DNA of 64,000 bases. Origin: Nocardiopsis sinuspersici. GTDB lineage: Bacteria > Actinomycetota > Actinomycetes > Streptosporangiales > Streptosporangiaceae. The stretch is taken from contig VWVT01000008.1 of the NCBI GenBank assembly GCA_008638415.1, forward strand, positions 1 to 64,000, read 5' to 3'. Below the pieces are notes generated by a model. It was given only the letters and a program-made list of their open reading frames with translations, was not told where the DNA came from and did not search any database. Shown one piece after another: positions 26,666 through 35,748 of this stretch (positions are counted from its first letter, which is position 1; each line of letters begins with the position of its first letter). A program made the translations under genes and the position numbers.

Positions 26666-27613
26666 ATGAACGCACCGATCGGACCCACCGACTCCAGCCT
26701 CGTACCGCGCTTCGCCGGACCGGCGACCTTCGCCCGGCTGCCCCGCATCGACCAGGTGGAGCGGGCCGACATCGCCGTGGTCGGCGTTCCCTTCGACACG
26801 GGTGTCTCCTACCGCCCCGGCGCCCGCTTCGGGCCCTCCTCCATCCGCGAGGCCAGCCGCCTGCTGCGCCCCTACAACCCGGGCCTGGACGTGTCCCCGT
26901 TCGCCACCGCGCAGGTGGTCGACGGCGGCGACATCGCGGTCAACCCCTACTCCGTCGGCGACGCCGTGGAGACCCTGGACGAGGCCTCCTCCCAGTTCGT
27001 GCGGGCGGGCACCCGCCTGGTCACCCTGGGCGGCGACCACACCATCGCGCTGCCGCTGCTGCGCTCGCTGTACCGGCAGCACGGGCCGATCGCCATGCTG
27101 CACTTCGACGCCCACCTGGACACCTGGGACACCTACTTCGGTGAGCCCTACACCCACGGCACCCCGTTCCGCCGGGCCGTGGAGGAGGGCATCCTCGACA
27201 CCGAGGCCATCTGCCACGTGGGCACCCGCGGTCCGCTGTACGGCAAGAGGGACCTGGAGGACGACCGCCGGTTCGGGTTCGGCATCGTCACCTCCGCCGA
27301 CGTCATGCGCAAGGGTGTGGACGAGATCGCCGACGCGCTGCGCCAGCGCATCGGCGACCGCCCGCTGTACGTGTCGGTGGACATCGACGTGCTCGACCCC
27401 GCGCACGCGCCGGGCACCGGCACCCCCGAGGCGGGCGGCCTGACCAGCCGCGAACTGCTGGAGATCCTGCGCGGGCTGTCCGCCTGCAACCTCGTGGGCG
27501 CCGACGTGGTGGAGGTCGCCCCGGCCTACGACCACGCGCAGATCACGGCCACCGCCGCCTCGCACGTGGCCTACGACCTGGTCAGCCTCCTGGCGCTGAA
27601 CCACGGGGCCTGA
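26666..27613 (+). CDS. speB: Agmatinase-family ureohydrolase
   Basis: The 315-residue protein carries all manganese-ligand motifs of the arginase/agmatinase family: '[11 protein letters not shown]' (about residue 120), 'HFDAHLDTW' (about 147) and '[19 protein letters not shown]' (about 240). Agmatinase splits agmatine into putrescine and urea; related enzymes act on guanidinobutyrate, guanidinopropionate or guanidine, and the sequence alone does not decide. The ATG at 26666 follows a GAGAGGGACA purine run. A divergent PucR-like regulator and a nearby DDAH-like gene (30942) suggest use of guanidino compounds as nitrogen source. Confidence 0.88.
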   Translation: MNAPIGPTDSSLVPRFAGPATFARLPRIDQVERADIAVVGVPFDTGVSYRPGARFGPSSIREASRLLRPYNPGLDVSPFATAQVVDGGDIAVNPYSVGDAVETLDEASSQFVRAGTRLVTLGGDHTIALPLLRSLYRQHGPIAMLHFDAHLDTWDTYFGEPYTHGTPFRRAVEEGILDTEAICHVGTRGPLYGKRDLEDDRRFGFGIVTSADVMRKGVDEIADALRQRIGDRPLYVSVDIDVLDPAHAPGTGTPEAGGLTSRELLEILRGLSACNLVGADVVEVAPAYDHAQITATAASHVAYDLVSLLALNHGA

Positions 27614-27631
27614 GCCTCGTTTCGCGCGGGG

Positions 27632-27658
27632 GCGGGCGGCCGGGTACGGTCCGCCCGC
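27632..27658. terminator. Hairpin between agmatinase and TetR gene
   Basis: GCGGGCGG (27632-27639) pairs perfectly with CCGCCCGC (27651-27658) across an 11-nt loop, between two convergent genes. Confidence 0.6.
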
Positions 27659-27672
27659 GTCCGGTGGCCGGG

Positions 27673-28299
27673 TCAGGGGCTGGTGGCCCCGCGGCGTGCG
27701 CGCAGGTGGGACCAGGTCAGCTCGGTGACGTGTCCGGCCATGGCCTCGGGTGACTCCTCGGGATGCTCCAGGAGCCAGTCGGCGAAGGCGTCGGCGGTGC
27801 TGACCGCGATGCGCGCCAGAAGCTGGGTGTCCCTGGGGTCGAGGTCGTCGTAGTCACCGCTCGTGCAGGCGGTGATGAGCCCGGCGACCTCGGCCACGAC
27901 CCGGTCGCGCAGCCGTGCGGTCTCCTCCGCGAGGGGGCCGCCGCGCAGGGCGGCGCGCCGGTACAGCACGGTCCAGCTCTCCCGGTTGCCGGTGACGAAG
28001 GCGAAGAAGGCGTGCATACCCCGGCGCAGGGGGTCCTCCCCCGCCGGTGCGTGCGGGTCGTGCACGGCGGCGCGCACGGCCTCGATGAGCCGGTCGGTCT
28101 CCCGGCGCACGCAGGCGGCGAAGATGCCCTCCTTGGACCCCAGGTACTGGTACATCGTGGGTTTGGACGTCCCGGCCTCCGCGGCGATCTCCTCCATGCT
28201 GACCGTGTGGTAGTCGCCGCGTGAGAACACGGTGACGGCGGCGTCGATCAACTGCTGCTCCCTGATTCGACGCGGGGGTCTGCTTTGTTTGGTCTTCAC
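27673..28299 (-). CDS. TetR-family transcriptional regulator
   Basis: The 208-residue protein has an N-terminal TetR helix-turn-helix ('AAVTVFSRGDYHTVSMEEIA' then 'AGTSKPTMYQYLGSKEGIFA', about residues 18-60) and an all-helical ligand-binding C-terminal domain. The GTG at 28299 is preferred: upstream in-frame sequence reads through low-complexity, non-coding-like DNA. No efflux or enzyme gene is divergent close by, so the target is not evident. Confidence 0.8.
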   Translation of the reverse strand: MKTKQSRPPRRIREQQLIDAAVTVFSRGDYHTVSMEEIAAEAGTSKPTMYQYLGSKEGIFAACVRRETDRLIEAVRAAVHDPHAPAGEDPLRRGMHAFFAFVTGNRESWTVLYRRAALRGGPLAEETARLRDRVVAEVAGLITACTSGDYDDLDPRDTQLLARIAVSTADAFADWLLEHPEESPEAMAGHVTELTWSHLRARRGATSP

Positions 28300-28870
28300 G
28301 GTCCCAGACTTTATTGCGGCGGGAACCTTTGGCCAGGGACCGTTGTCACGAGTACGTGCCTTTCCCGTGCTCCGCGGGATTTCGCGCATGTGTGACCTGT
28401 GGCTACCGGTGATCCGCCCCTGACCGGAGGTGGCGTTTCCCACATCCATTCCGACGCGGTGGTCGTATTGCGCACGACCGTTCTTTTTCCGACCTCGTCG
28501 GCCCCGGGGTCGACGCCCACCCCCGCTGCCGAGAGTGCGCGGCGGCGGCCACGGGCGGGTGACGGGCGGGAGAGCGCGAGTGGTGGGCCGTGGACCACGG
28601 GCACCGCGGCCCCGAGCCTCCGGAACCCTCCCGGGGCGGGCCCGGCCGACCCCGGCGGGCAGAACCGGCACCGCGCCCCTCGCCGCGCCAAAAAGGACGA
28701 AACAGGCACCCAGTGCGTTTCAGGCCCAAGCGAGCAGTTCGAACACCAGGGCGCGCAGAGTCCCGCGGGCCCATGCGCGGATTCACCGTTCCCTCGGCCT
28801 CACCAGGCGCTTTGGCACACCACCGACTGGCGAACTCCGGCCATTTCGGATTATTTCTGAAAATTGCGGC
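28300..28870. other. Long intergenic region upstream of the GH62 gene
   Basis: About 570 nt with mixed codon bias and several AT-rich patches. The overlapping open frames on both strands are mutually inconsistent and have no ribosome-binding sites. I see no gene. Confidence 0.4.
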
Positions 28871-29001
28871 TTGACTTCCGGCATGTTATCGCTCAGATTC
28901 AACGGCAAGGGCAACGACGCCCCGGCTTTCCGGGCAGGCCTGCCGCGGCGGATCTCGGTTCGGACAGGGGCCAGGACACCCGGAGAATGTTAGCGCTAAC
29001 A
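28871..29001 (+). promoter_or_regulatory. Promoter and two LacI-type operators of the GH62 gene
   Basis: TTGACT (28871-28876) and CAGATT (28894-28899), 17 nt apart, form a probable promoter. Overlapping the spacer and -10 is TGTTATCGCTCAGA (28884-28897), an imperfect copy (11 of 14) of the perfect 14-bp palindrome TGTTAGCGCTAACA at 28988-29001. The central GCGCT core is typical of LacI/GalR-family operators of sugar-utilisation genes. Two sites about 104 nt apart would suit looping repression. Confidence 0.6.
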
Positions 29002-29081
29002 CCCCCCGAGCGCAGGCCCAGGACCCTCGGTGTACCCCTCTCGGGCGGACCGTACGGCTCCGGGCCTCTGGAGGAAGAACC

Positions 29082-30587
29082 ATGTCTATGTTGAGCAGGT
29101 CTCCGATCGCGCGGCCCCCGCGGCCGCGAGGGTGGTTACTGCGGTTCGTCATCGCCGGCGTGATGGTCATGGTGGTCGGCGGTGCCGGTGCCGTGACGGT
29201 GCCGACGCCCGCCGCGGCGGCGACGGTCGACACCGACGCGTGGTACGTGCTGGTGAACCGCGGCAGCGGCAAGGCGTTGGACGTGTACAACCAGGCCACC
29301 GGCAACGGGGCGCGGATCACCCAGTGGACCCGGAACGACCAGCACCAGCAGCAGTGGCGGTTCGTCGACTCCGGCGACGGCTACTACCGGTTGCGGTCAC
29401 GGATCTCGAACAAGGTGCTGGACGTCCACAACTGGTCGACCTCCAACGGCGCCGGCATCGTCCAGTGGACCGACTACGACCAGGCCAACCAGCAGTTCCG
29501 GTTGGAGGACTCGCCCGGCGGCCACGTCCGGCTGGTCAACCGGCACAGCGGCAAGGCCGTGGAGGTACAGGGCGCCTCGAACGCCGACGGTGCCGACGTC
29601 GTGCAGTACGACGACTGGGGCGGCGACAACCAGCAGTGGCGACTCGTCCGCGTCGACGACGAGGGACCCGGCGGCACGTGCGCCCTCCCCTCGACGTACG
29701 ACTGGACATCGACCGGCCCCCTGGCGCAGCCGAGACCGGGATGGGCCTCGCTCAAGGACTTCACCCACGCCCCCTACAACGGCCAGAACCTCGTCTACGC
29801 GACGAACCATGACACGGGAACGTCATGGGGCTCGATGAACTTCGACCTCTTCAGCGACTGGTCCGGCATGGCCTCGGCCGACCAGAACCCGATGCCCTTC
29901 TCCGCCGTCGCGCCGACGCTCTTCTACTTCGCCCCCCGGGACGTCTGGGTGCTCGCCTACCAGTGGGGTGGACCCGCCTTCTCCTACCGGACATCGACCG
30001 ATCCCACCGACGTGAACAGCTGGTCGCCGGCGCAGACGCTCTTCGACGGAAGCATCGCCGACTCCTCCACAGGGCCCATCGACCAGGCGCTCATAGGCGA
30101 CAGCACGCACATGTACCTGTTCTTCGCCGGGGACAACGGCAGGATCTACCGGGCCAGCAAGCCCATCGGCGACTTCCCGGGCAGCTTCGGCTCGACCTCG
30201 GCGACCATCATGTCCGACAGCACCAACAACCTGTTCGAAGCGGTTCAGGTCTACAGCGTCGAGGGCCAGGACCAGTACCTCATGATCGTCGAAGCGATCG
30301 GCGCGCAAGGAGACCGCTACTTCCGCTCGTTCACGGCCACCAGCCTGGACGGCACGTGGACACCGCAGGCCACCACCGAGGGCAATCCCTTCGCCGGCCA
30401 GGCCAACAGCGGCGTCACCTGGACCGACGACATCAGCCACGGCGAGCTGATCCGCACCGACCCCGACCAGACCATGACCGTCAACGCCTGCGACATGCGG
30501 TTCCTCTACCAGGGGCGCTCCCCCGACTCCGGCGGCGACTACGGCCTCCTGCCCTACCGGCCCGCTCTGCTGACGCTGCGGCGCTGA
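29082..30587 (+). CDS. Secreted alpha-L-arabinofuranosidase, CBM13 + GH62
   Basis: The 501-residue protein begins with a Tat/Sec-like signal peptide (arginines at about residues 14-21, a hydrophobic core, cleavage likely after 'PTPAAAA' near 47). Residues 50-190 are a ricin-type CBM13 domain with three Gln-x-Trp-like repeats ('QQWRF', 'QQFRL', 'QQWRL'). Residues 205-500 match GH62 arabinofuranosidases: '[17 protein letters not shown]' with the probable base aspartate, '[10 protein letters not shown]', 'NLFEAVQVY' and a C-terminal '[14 protein letters not shown]'. It would remove arabinose from arabinoxylan outside the cell. GGAGGAAG precedes the ATG. Two LacI-type operators lie upstream. Confidence 0.92.
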   Translation: MSMLSRSPIARPPRPRGWLLRFVIAGVMVMVVGGAGAVTVPTPAAAATVDTDAWYVLVNRGSGKALDVYNQATGNGARITQWTRNDQHQQQWRFVDSGDGYYRLRSRISNKVLDVHNWSTSNGAGIVQWTDYDQANQQFRLEDSPGGHVRLVNRHSGKAVEVQGASNADGADVVQYDDWGGDNQQWRLVRVDDEGPGGTCALPSTYDWTSTGPLAQPRPGWASLKDFTHAPYNGQNLVYATNHDTGTSWGSMNFDLFSDWSGMASADQNPMPFSAVAPTLFYFAPRDVWVLAYQWGGPAFSYRTSTDPTDVNSWSPAQTLFDGSIADSSTGPIDQALIGDSTHMYLFFAGDNGRIYRASKPIGDFPGSFGSTSATIMSDSTNNLFEAVQVYSVEGQDQYLMIVEAIGAQGDRYFRSFTATSLDGTWTPQATTEGNPFAGQANSGVTWTDDISHGELIRTDPDQTMTVNACDMRFLYQGRSPDSGGDYGLLPYRPALLTLRR

Positions 30588-30941
30588 CGGGAAGTGCCGG
30601 CCGTGGGGCCGGCCCATGGCCGGTGGTGACGCCGGGTGCTCGTTGACGCGGGCGAACACGGTCGCGGAGGAGGCCGGGTCCGGCGCGCCGCCCTTCGAGA
30701 GCGGGATGCCGGGCGGTGGATCCGCCCGGCCTGCCCGCCGGACCGGGAGTGCGCCCACACGCACGGATCGAAGCCCACCGATTCGAAGCTCCCGGTCCGG
30801 CGGTCCTCCGACCTGGTCGGAAAACCGCCTACCAGGGGCCTCCTGCCGTCCGGGAGGGGTTCCGGGAAGCCGGCACGGAGCCGCGGCCCGCGCCCTCGGG
30901 GCGAAGAGGGCCCGGTGTGCGCGGACCCCGGCCGCCCTTCG
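30588..30941. other. Intergenic region with terminator hairpin
   Basis: A 7-bp stem (30596-30602 with 30607-30613, loop GTGG) lies 9 nt after the GH62 stop and is its probable terminator. No gene is seen in the remainder up to the convergent hydrolase. Confidence 0.5.
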
Positions 30942-31772
30942 TCAGACGGACGCGTCGCGCAGTACCAGGGTGCAGCACTTGGCACCGCCTCCGGCCTTGC
31001 GCAACTCGTCCAGTTCGACGGGGTGGACGGTGTACCCGAGGGCGCGCAGGCGGCCGGCCAGGGCGGTGGCCTCGGCGGCCATGACGACGTCGTGCCCGTC
31101 GCACACGGCGTTGAGGCCGAGCACGGCGGCGTCCTCCTCCGTGGCCAGGAGCGCGTCGGGGTAGAGCGCGCGCAGCACCCTCCGGCTTCCGGCGGAGAAG
31201 GCCCCGGGGTAGTAGGCGATCTGCTCTCCGGAGAGCGCGAACAGCGCGGTGTCCAGGTGGTAGAAGCGCGGGTCGGTCAGTTGGAGGGTGACGACGGGGC
31301 GGCCGAGGAAGCGCTCGGCCTCCTGGTGCGCGGCCGCCTCGGTGCGAAAACCCGTGGCGGCCAGGATCACGTCGTCCATGGTGATGAAGTCGCCCTCGCC
31401 CTCGTTGACGTGCTTGGGCTCGCGGGTCTCGGTGTAGCCCGCCTTGCGGAACCAGTCCAGGTAGGCCGGGCCCTCGGGGGTGCGCTCGGCGCTGGCGAAG
31501 CGCGCGCCGTAGACCCTGCCGTCCACGACCAGGCCGCCGTTGGCGGCGAAGACCATGTCGGGCAGGCCCTCGACGGGGGCGACCTCGCTGACGCGGTGCC
31601 CCAGGGAGAGGTGGAGGTCGCGCAGTTCCTCCCACTGCCGGATGGCCCGTGTGCGGTCGACCCCCGCGTCGGGATCCATCCAGGGGTTGATCGCGTACTC
31701 GACCGCGAAGTAGGTGGGCCGGCACATGAGGTAGTGCCGTGCAACCGGTGCCGAACCGACCGGCCGAGCCAT
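30942..31772 (-). CDS. Dimethylargininase / amidinotransferase-fold hydrolase
   Basis: This 276-residue protein matches the guanidino-group-modifying enzyme superfamily, closest in layout to actinobacterial dimethylarginine dimethylaminohydrolase. Visible conserved segments are 'PDMVFAANGGLVVDG' (about residue 67), 'EGEGDFITMDDVIL' (about 120), the catalytic histidine in 'FYHLDTALFAL' (about 165) and the C-terminal nucleophile region 'GGGAKCCTLVLRD' (about 262). It would hydrolyse methylarginine or a related guanidino compound to citrulline plus an amine. The ATG at 31772 has GGGAGGTT a few nt upstream and is chosen over an internal ATG 15 codons later. Confidence 0.78.
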   Translation of the reverse strand: MARPVGSAPVARHYLMCRPTYFAVEYAINPWMDPDAGVDRTRAIRQWEELRDLHLSLGHRVSEVAPVEGLPDMVFAANGGLVVDGRVYGARFASAERTPEGPAYLDWFRKAGYTETREPKHVNEGEGDFITMDDVILAATGFRTEAAAHQEAERFLGRPVVTLQLTDPRFYHLDTALFALSGEQIAYYPGAFSAGSRRVLRALYPDALLATEEDAAVLGLNAVCDGHDVVMAAEATALAGRLRALGYTVHPVELDELRKAGGGAKCCTLVLRDASV

Positions 31773-31959
31773 GGAACCTCCCGTGCACCGCGCGAAACGC
31801 CGGATGCCTCTCAGTGGTACGCGTGCCCACCACGTCGTGGTCCACGTACGGACGCAGAGGAGATACCCGCACCCGGGGCCGGTCAACAGGGCGCCCCGCG
31901 GGGTTTCCCGGAACGGGGACGGCGCGGCTCCCGCCGGGAGGAGCCGCACCGTGTCGGGG

Positions 31960-33264
31960 TCAGCCCGCGGAGCAGGCCGAACCGTTGAGGGCGAAGCCGG
32001 TCGGCCGGCCCGCGTCGCCGGTGTGCGTGGCCTGGTAGCCGATGCTCACACTGGCGTCGGGGGCGATGGTGGCGTTGTAGGAGACGTTGCCGGCGGTGAC
32101 CGTGCCGCTGTCGGGACTGTAGTCGGCGTTCCAGCCGGAGGTGATGGCCTGGCCTTCGGGGAGGGTGAAGTCCAGGGACCAGCCGTCGACGGGGGCGGTA
32201 CCGGTGTTGGTGATGGTGAGGGACGTGGTCAGGCCGGTGTTCCAGGCGTTGGTGGTGGCGGTGACGCGGCAGTCGCCGGTACCCGGCTCGGGGTCGGGGT
32301 CGGGGCCCGGGCCGGAGCCGGAGTCCTCGTCGAGGCCGAAGAAGGTGATCGCGCGGGCCGCCATGCCGCTCTCGAACAGGTTGTGGCCGGTGCCCTGCAG
32401 GCTGACGGCCTCCACGGGGGCCTGGTCACCGGTGGCGCCGTAGCGGGTGCGGGTCCAGCCCGGCCGGGGGTGGTCGGTGCTGACCGGGGTCTGGCCGAGG
32501 CCGTGGACGTTGGTCCACTGCTCGATCTCCTCGCCGAAGTTCGCGTAGTCCAGGGTCGCGTCCTCGGTTCCGTGCCACAGCTGCATGCGCGGCCGGGGGC
32601 CGGTGTAGCCCGGGTAGGAGGCGCGGACCAGGTCGCCCCACTCCTGCGGGGTGTGGCTGACCGTGCCGCTGGAGCAGGCGTTGTTCCAGCCGGAGCCGTC
32701 GGTGGTGGCGAAGCACCCGAACGGCACGCCGCTGAACGCCGCACCGGCGGCGAACACGTCGGGGTAGTTGGCCAGCATGACGTTGGTCATCATGGCGCCG
32801 GAGGAGACGCCGGTGACGAACACGCGATCGGTGTCGGCGTCGTGGGTGCGGACGACGTGGTCGACCATCGAGCGGATGCCCACCGGGTCGCTGCCGCCGC
32901 CCCGGCTCAGCGCCTCGGGCGAGGACACGTCGAAGCACTGGCTGCTTCGGGTGACGGAGGGGTAGATGACGATGAAGCCGTACTGGTCGGCCAGGGAGGC
33001 GTACTCGGTGTTGTCGTAGAAGACGGGTCCGGTTCCGGTGCACCAGTGCTGGGCCACCAGGACCGGGGGGTCCTCGGTGACGCTGTCCGGCACGTAGAGG
33101 TACATGCGCAGGCCGCTGGGGTTGGGGCCGAAGTCGGTGACCTCGTCCAGGGTGGCGGCCGATGCCGGGGGCGCGGTGATCAGGAGTGCCGCCAGCATGG
33201 GCAGGACGAGGGCGCCGAGGGTGCCGATCGCCCTGGTGAGGGTGTTCGTGCGTTCGTTGGTCAC
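31960..33264 (-). CDS. Secreted CE1/PHB-depolymerase-type esterase with CBM2
   Basis: The 434-residue protein has a signal peptide ('LPMLAALLITAPPASA', cleavage near residue 36), an alpha/beta-hydrolase domain of the PHB depolymerase/acetylxylan esterase family with nucleophile elbow 'GVSSGAMMTNVML' (about 150), and catalytic histidine region 'LQGTGHNLFES' (about 297). An Asp/Pro/Gly linker ('GPGPDPDPEPG', about 320) leads to a C-terminal CBM2 cellulose-binding module (about 330-434). It probably deacetylates or de-feruloylates xylan bound to cellulose. The GTG at 33264 starts 'MTNERTNTL'; the longer frame adds an unlikely leader. A CebR-like box is 62 nt upstream. Confidence 0.88.
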   Translation of the reverse strand: MTNERTNTLTRAIGTLGALVLPMLAALLITAPPASAATLDEVTDFGPNPSGLRMYLYVPDSVTEDPPVLVAQHWCTGTGPVFYDNTEYASLADQYGFIVIYPSVTRSSQCFDVSSPEALSRGGGSDPVGIRSMVDHVVRTHDADTDRVFVTGVSSGAMMTNVMLANYPDVFAAGAAFSGVPFGCFATTDGSGWNNACSSGTVSHTPQEWGDLVRASYPGYTGPRPRMQLWHGTEDATLDYANFGEEIEQWTNVHGLGQTPVSTDHPRPGWTRTRYGATGDQAPVEAVSLQGTGHNLFESGMAARAITFFGLDEDSGSGPGPDPDPEPGTGDCRVTATTNAWNTGLTTSLTITNTGTAPVDGWSLDFTLPEGQAITSGWNADYSPDSGTVTAGNVSYNATIAPDASVSIGYQATHTGDAGRPTGFALNGSACSAG

Positions 33265-33325
33265 GTTCCGGGCCTTTTCCGACGGGGGGGCGGGGGGGCG
33301 TTGGGGCAAGGGTCGGCGGCGGTTA

Positions 33326-33339
33326 TGGGAGCGCTCCCA
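33326..33339. promoter_or_regulatory. CebR-type operator upstream of the esterase
   Basis: TGGGAGCGCTCCCA is a perfect 14-bp palindrome identical to the known CebR (LacI-family cellobiose-sensing repressor) box of Streptomyces and Thermobifida cellulase genes. It sits 62 nt before the start codon. Control by a CebR homologue encoded elsewhere is inferred. Confidence 0.75.
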
Positions 33340-33417
33340 AGCACTATCGGGTCAGCGGGGGGATCCGTCAACCCCCGTTGTGCCCCCCCGATCGCGGCGG
33401 AGCGGCGTCGAGGGGCC

Positions 33418-34401
33418 TCAGGAGCGGAGGCCGTCGGTACCGGTCAGTCCGACGGCCTCCTCCAGCTCGTCCCGGCTCATCTTCGACCGCCCCGGCACGT
33501 CCAGCTCCGAGGCCCGCTGGAGGAGTTCGCGCTTGGTGACCCTGCCCTCGGGCCTCCTCTCGACCCTGGTGCCACGCGCGCGCGTGCGCACCCGCGAGCC
33601 GCGCGACCGCGTGTCCTTGCCGCGCTGCTGCGGCAGGCTCTGGCGCAGGGCCTCGTCGAGCCCGGCCGCCTCCTCCGGGGGCGCGGCCTGCTCGGGGCGG
33701 TGGGTGAACGTGCTGCCCTTGGCCTTGGCCCGCACCAGCTCGGTCAGGCGCTGGCCGTAGCTGTCCTCGTAGTCCCGCGGGTCCCACTCGATCGAGAGCG
33801 CGCTGACCAGCTCCCGGGCCAGTTCCAGTTCGCTCTTGGTCAGCGCGGCGTGGGCCACGGGCGGCATCACGTCGTCGGGTTCGCGGACCTCGTCCGGCCA
33901 CCACAGGGTGGAGGCCGACAGCACGCCCCGGTTCGGCTCGATCAGGACGGGGTACTCGCGGTCGCGCAGGACGACGGTGGCCACGCCCGCGCGGCGGGTC
34001 TGCTCCAGGGCCGTGTACAGCAGCTGGTAGGGCTTGGCGTCGGCCGCCGCCCTGGGGGCGACGTAGTAGGTGGAGGCGTACCACAGCGCGTCCACGGCGC
34101 CCTGTGACAGGAAGCCGGTCAGCCCCATGGTGCGCGAGCCGTGCGGGAGGAGTTCCTCCAGCTCCTCGGGCTCCAGGACCACGTACTCGTCCTCGGGTCC
34201 CGTCCTGGCCCCGCGCACGACGTCCTCGCTCGCGACCTCCTCGCCGGTGCGCTCGTTGACGCGGACGTAGCGGATGCGGTCGGCGGTACCGCGTTCGAAC
34301 TGGTGCAGCACGGGTCCCCTGCGTTCGCGCGCGCTGTAGAGGCGCACACCGATCGGGACCCTGCCGAACATCAGTGTTCCCACCCAAACCGGATTGACCA
34401 T
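33418..34401 (-). CDS. ku: Non-homologous end-joining protein Ku
   Basis: The 327-residue protein is a bacterial Ku: it opens with 'VWVGTLMFGRVPIGVRLYSA', followed by 'IRYVRVNERTGEEV' and the ring-forming core ('EPEELEELLPHGSRTMGLTG', about residue 85) with 'WDPRDYEDSYGQRL' near 220. The C-terminal 90 residues are basic and end in a Rho-N/SAP-like segment ('TKRELLQRASELDVPGRSKM'), a DNA-binding extension of some actinobacterial Ku proteins. It binds double-strand ends and recruits LigD; no ligD lies in this window. AAGGAGGG before the ATG at 34401 fixes the start. Confidence 0.93.
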   Translation of the reverse strand: MVNPVWVGTLMFGRVPIGVRLYSARERRGPVLHQFERGTADRIRYVRVNERTGEEVASEDVVRGARTGPEDEYVVLEPEELEELLPHGSRTMGLTGFLSQGAVDALWYASTYYVAPRAAADAKPYQLLYTALEQTRRAGVATVVLRDREYPVLIEPNRGVLSASTLWWPDEVREPDDVMPPVAHAALTKSELELARELVSALSIEWDPRDYEDSYGQRLTELVRAKAKGSTFTHRPEQAAPPEEAAGLDEALRQSLPQQRGKDTRSRGSRVRTRARGTRVERRPEGRVTKRELLQRASELDVPGRSKMSRDELEEAVGLTGTDGLRS

Positions 34402-34525
34402 GATCCCTCCTTCGCCCCCATCATCACCGTTACCAGGCAAAACATCGGTCCATAACTGCAAAAGCCCGAAAAAGGTGGAACGTCTGAGGCCGTCCGGCAC
34501 GACGCGGATCCGCGCGCCCCGGCTC

Positions 34526-34553
34526 TTGACCGACCGGTCGGTATTGCTACTGT
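34526..34553 (+). promoter_or_regulatory. Promoter with TetR-type operator in the spacer
   Basis: TTGACC (34526-34531) and TACTGT (34548-34553) are 16 nt apart. The perfect 14-bp palindrome ACCGACCGGTCGGT (34529-34542) overlaps the -35 and spacer, the usual position for a TetR-family repressor of the downstream dehydrogenase. The regulator gene is not adjacent. Confidence 0.6.
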
Positions 34554-34583
34554 CACGGCAAGTCCCCGATTGGAGTTCCTCCC

Positions 34584-35678
34584 ATGAGTACGACCGTCAA
34601 GGCCGCCGTCTTCTCCGAGCAGGGCGCCCCTCCGCAGATCCGGGACCTGGTCCTGCCCGACCCCGGCCCCGGCCAGGTGCGGGTGCGCCTGGCCGCCGCG
34701 GGCGTGTGCCACTCCGACCTGTCCCTGTCCAACGGCACCCTGGCCCAGAAGTGGCCCGCCGTGCTCGGCCACGAGGGCGCCGGAACCGTGGACGCCGTGG
34801 GCGAGGACGTCACCGGCCTGGTGCCCGGCCAGCAGGTGATCCTGAACTGGGCGCCGCCCTGCCGCGAGTGCTGGTTCTGCCTCCAGGGCGAGCCCCACCT
34901 GTGCGAGCACGCGCTGGACCGCACGGCGCAGCCCTACGCCGAGCTCTCCGACGGCACCCCCGTCTACCCGGGGCTGGGCTGCGGCGCGTTCGCCGAGGCC
35001 ACCGTGGTACCCGCCCACGCCGTCATACCGCTGCCCGACGGGATCGACCCGTCGGTGGCCGCGGTCCTGGGCTGCGCGATGCTCACCGGCTGGGGAGCCG
35101 TCAACAACTCGGCGGGGGTGCACGAGGGCCAGTCCGCCGTGGTCCTGGGCCTGGGCGGGGTCGGCCTGTCTGTGCTCCAGTCCGCGCGCCTGGCCGGGGC
35201 CGACCCGGTGATCGCCGTGGACGTCTCCCCCGACAAGGAGGAGCTGGCCCGGTCGCTGGGCGCCACCGACTTCCTGGTCGCCGACGACTCCCTGACCAAG
35301 GCCGTGCGCAGGCTGACGGGCGGCCGGGGCGCCGACCACGCCTTCGAGGTGGTCGGTTCGGCCAAGGTGGTGCGTTCGGCCTGGAGCGCGTCCCGGCGCG
35401 GGGGCACGATCACGGTGGTGGGCGTGGGCAGGGCGGACGACGAGGTGTCGTTCAACGCTCTGGAGCTGTTCCACCAGGCCCGCACGCTGCGCGGGTGCGT
35501 CTACGGCTCCAGCGACCCGACCCGCGACATCCCTCTCATCGCCGAGCAGGTGCGCTCGGGAGAGCTGAAGCTGTCGGCGATGGTCACCGACGAGATCTCG
35601 CTGGAGGGGGTTCCGGAGGCCTTCGAGCGCATGGCCCGGGGCAAGGGCGGCCGGTCCCTGGTGCGCTTCGGCCGCTGA
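34584..35678 (+). CDS. Zinc-dependent alcohol dehydrogenase (class III-like)
   Basis: The 364-residue protein is a medium-chain dehydrogenase. The catalytic zinc ligands are Cys in 'GVCHSDLSL' (about residue 38) and His-Glu in 'LGHEGAGTV' (about 60). The structural zinc loop has four cysteines in 'PCRECWFCLQGEPHLC' (about 92-107). The NAD(P) fold is 'GLGGVGLSVLQSARLAGA' (about 193) with an acidic 'VDVSPDK' (about 213) that favours NAD. It oxidises an alcohol or reduces an aldehyde; the substrate is unknown. It stands alone between an operator-bearing promoter and a strong terminator. Confidence 0.9.
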   Translation: MSTTVKAAVFSEQGAPPQIRDLVLPDPGPGQVRVRLAAAGVCHSDLSLSNGTLAQKWPAVLGHEGAGTVDAVGEDVTGLVPGQQVILNWAPPCRECWFCLQGEPHLCEHALDRTAQPYAELSDGTPVYPGLGCGAFAEATVVPAHAVIPLPDGIDPSVAAVLGCAMLTGWGAVNNSAGVHEGQSAVVLGLGGVGLSVLQSARLAGADPVIAVDVSPDKEELARSLGATDFLVADDSLTKAVRRLTGGRGADHAFEVVGSAKVVRSAWSASRRGGTITVVGVGRADDEVSFNALELFHQARTLRGCVYGSSDPTRDIPLIAEQVRSGELKLSAMVTDEISLEGVPEAFERMARGKGGRSLVRFGR

Positions 35679-35685
35679 ACGCGGA

Positions 35686-35723
35686 GGGCTCCGGCGGTGC
35701 CGCGCGCGGCACCGCCGGAGCCC
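35686..35723 (+). terminator. Strong hairpin after alcohol dehydrogenase
   Basis: An 18-bp perfect stem (35686-35703 with 35706-35723) with a 2-nt loop begins 7 nt after the stop codon. Confidence 0.7.
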
Positions 35724-35748
35724 GTCCACGAGGACGGTCCAGCCGCGG

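Noticed and set aside
28399..28993. Two overlapping plus-strand frames upstream of GH62
   Set aside because: They lack start signals, conflict with each other, and run into a promoter/operator region.
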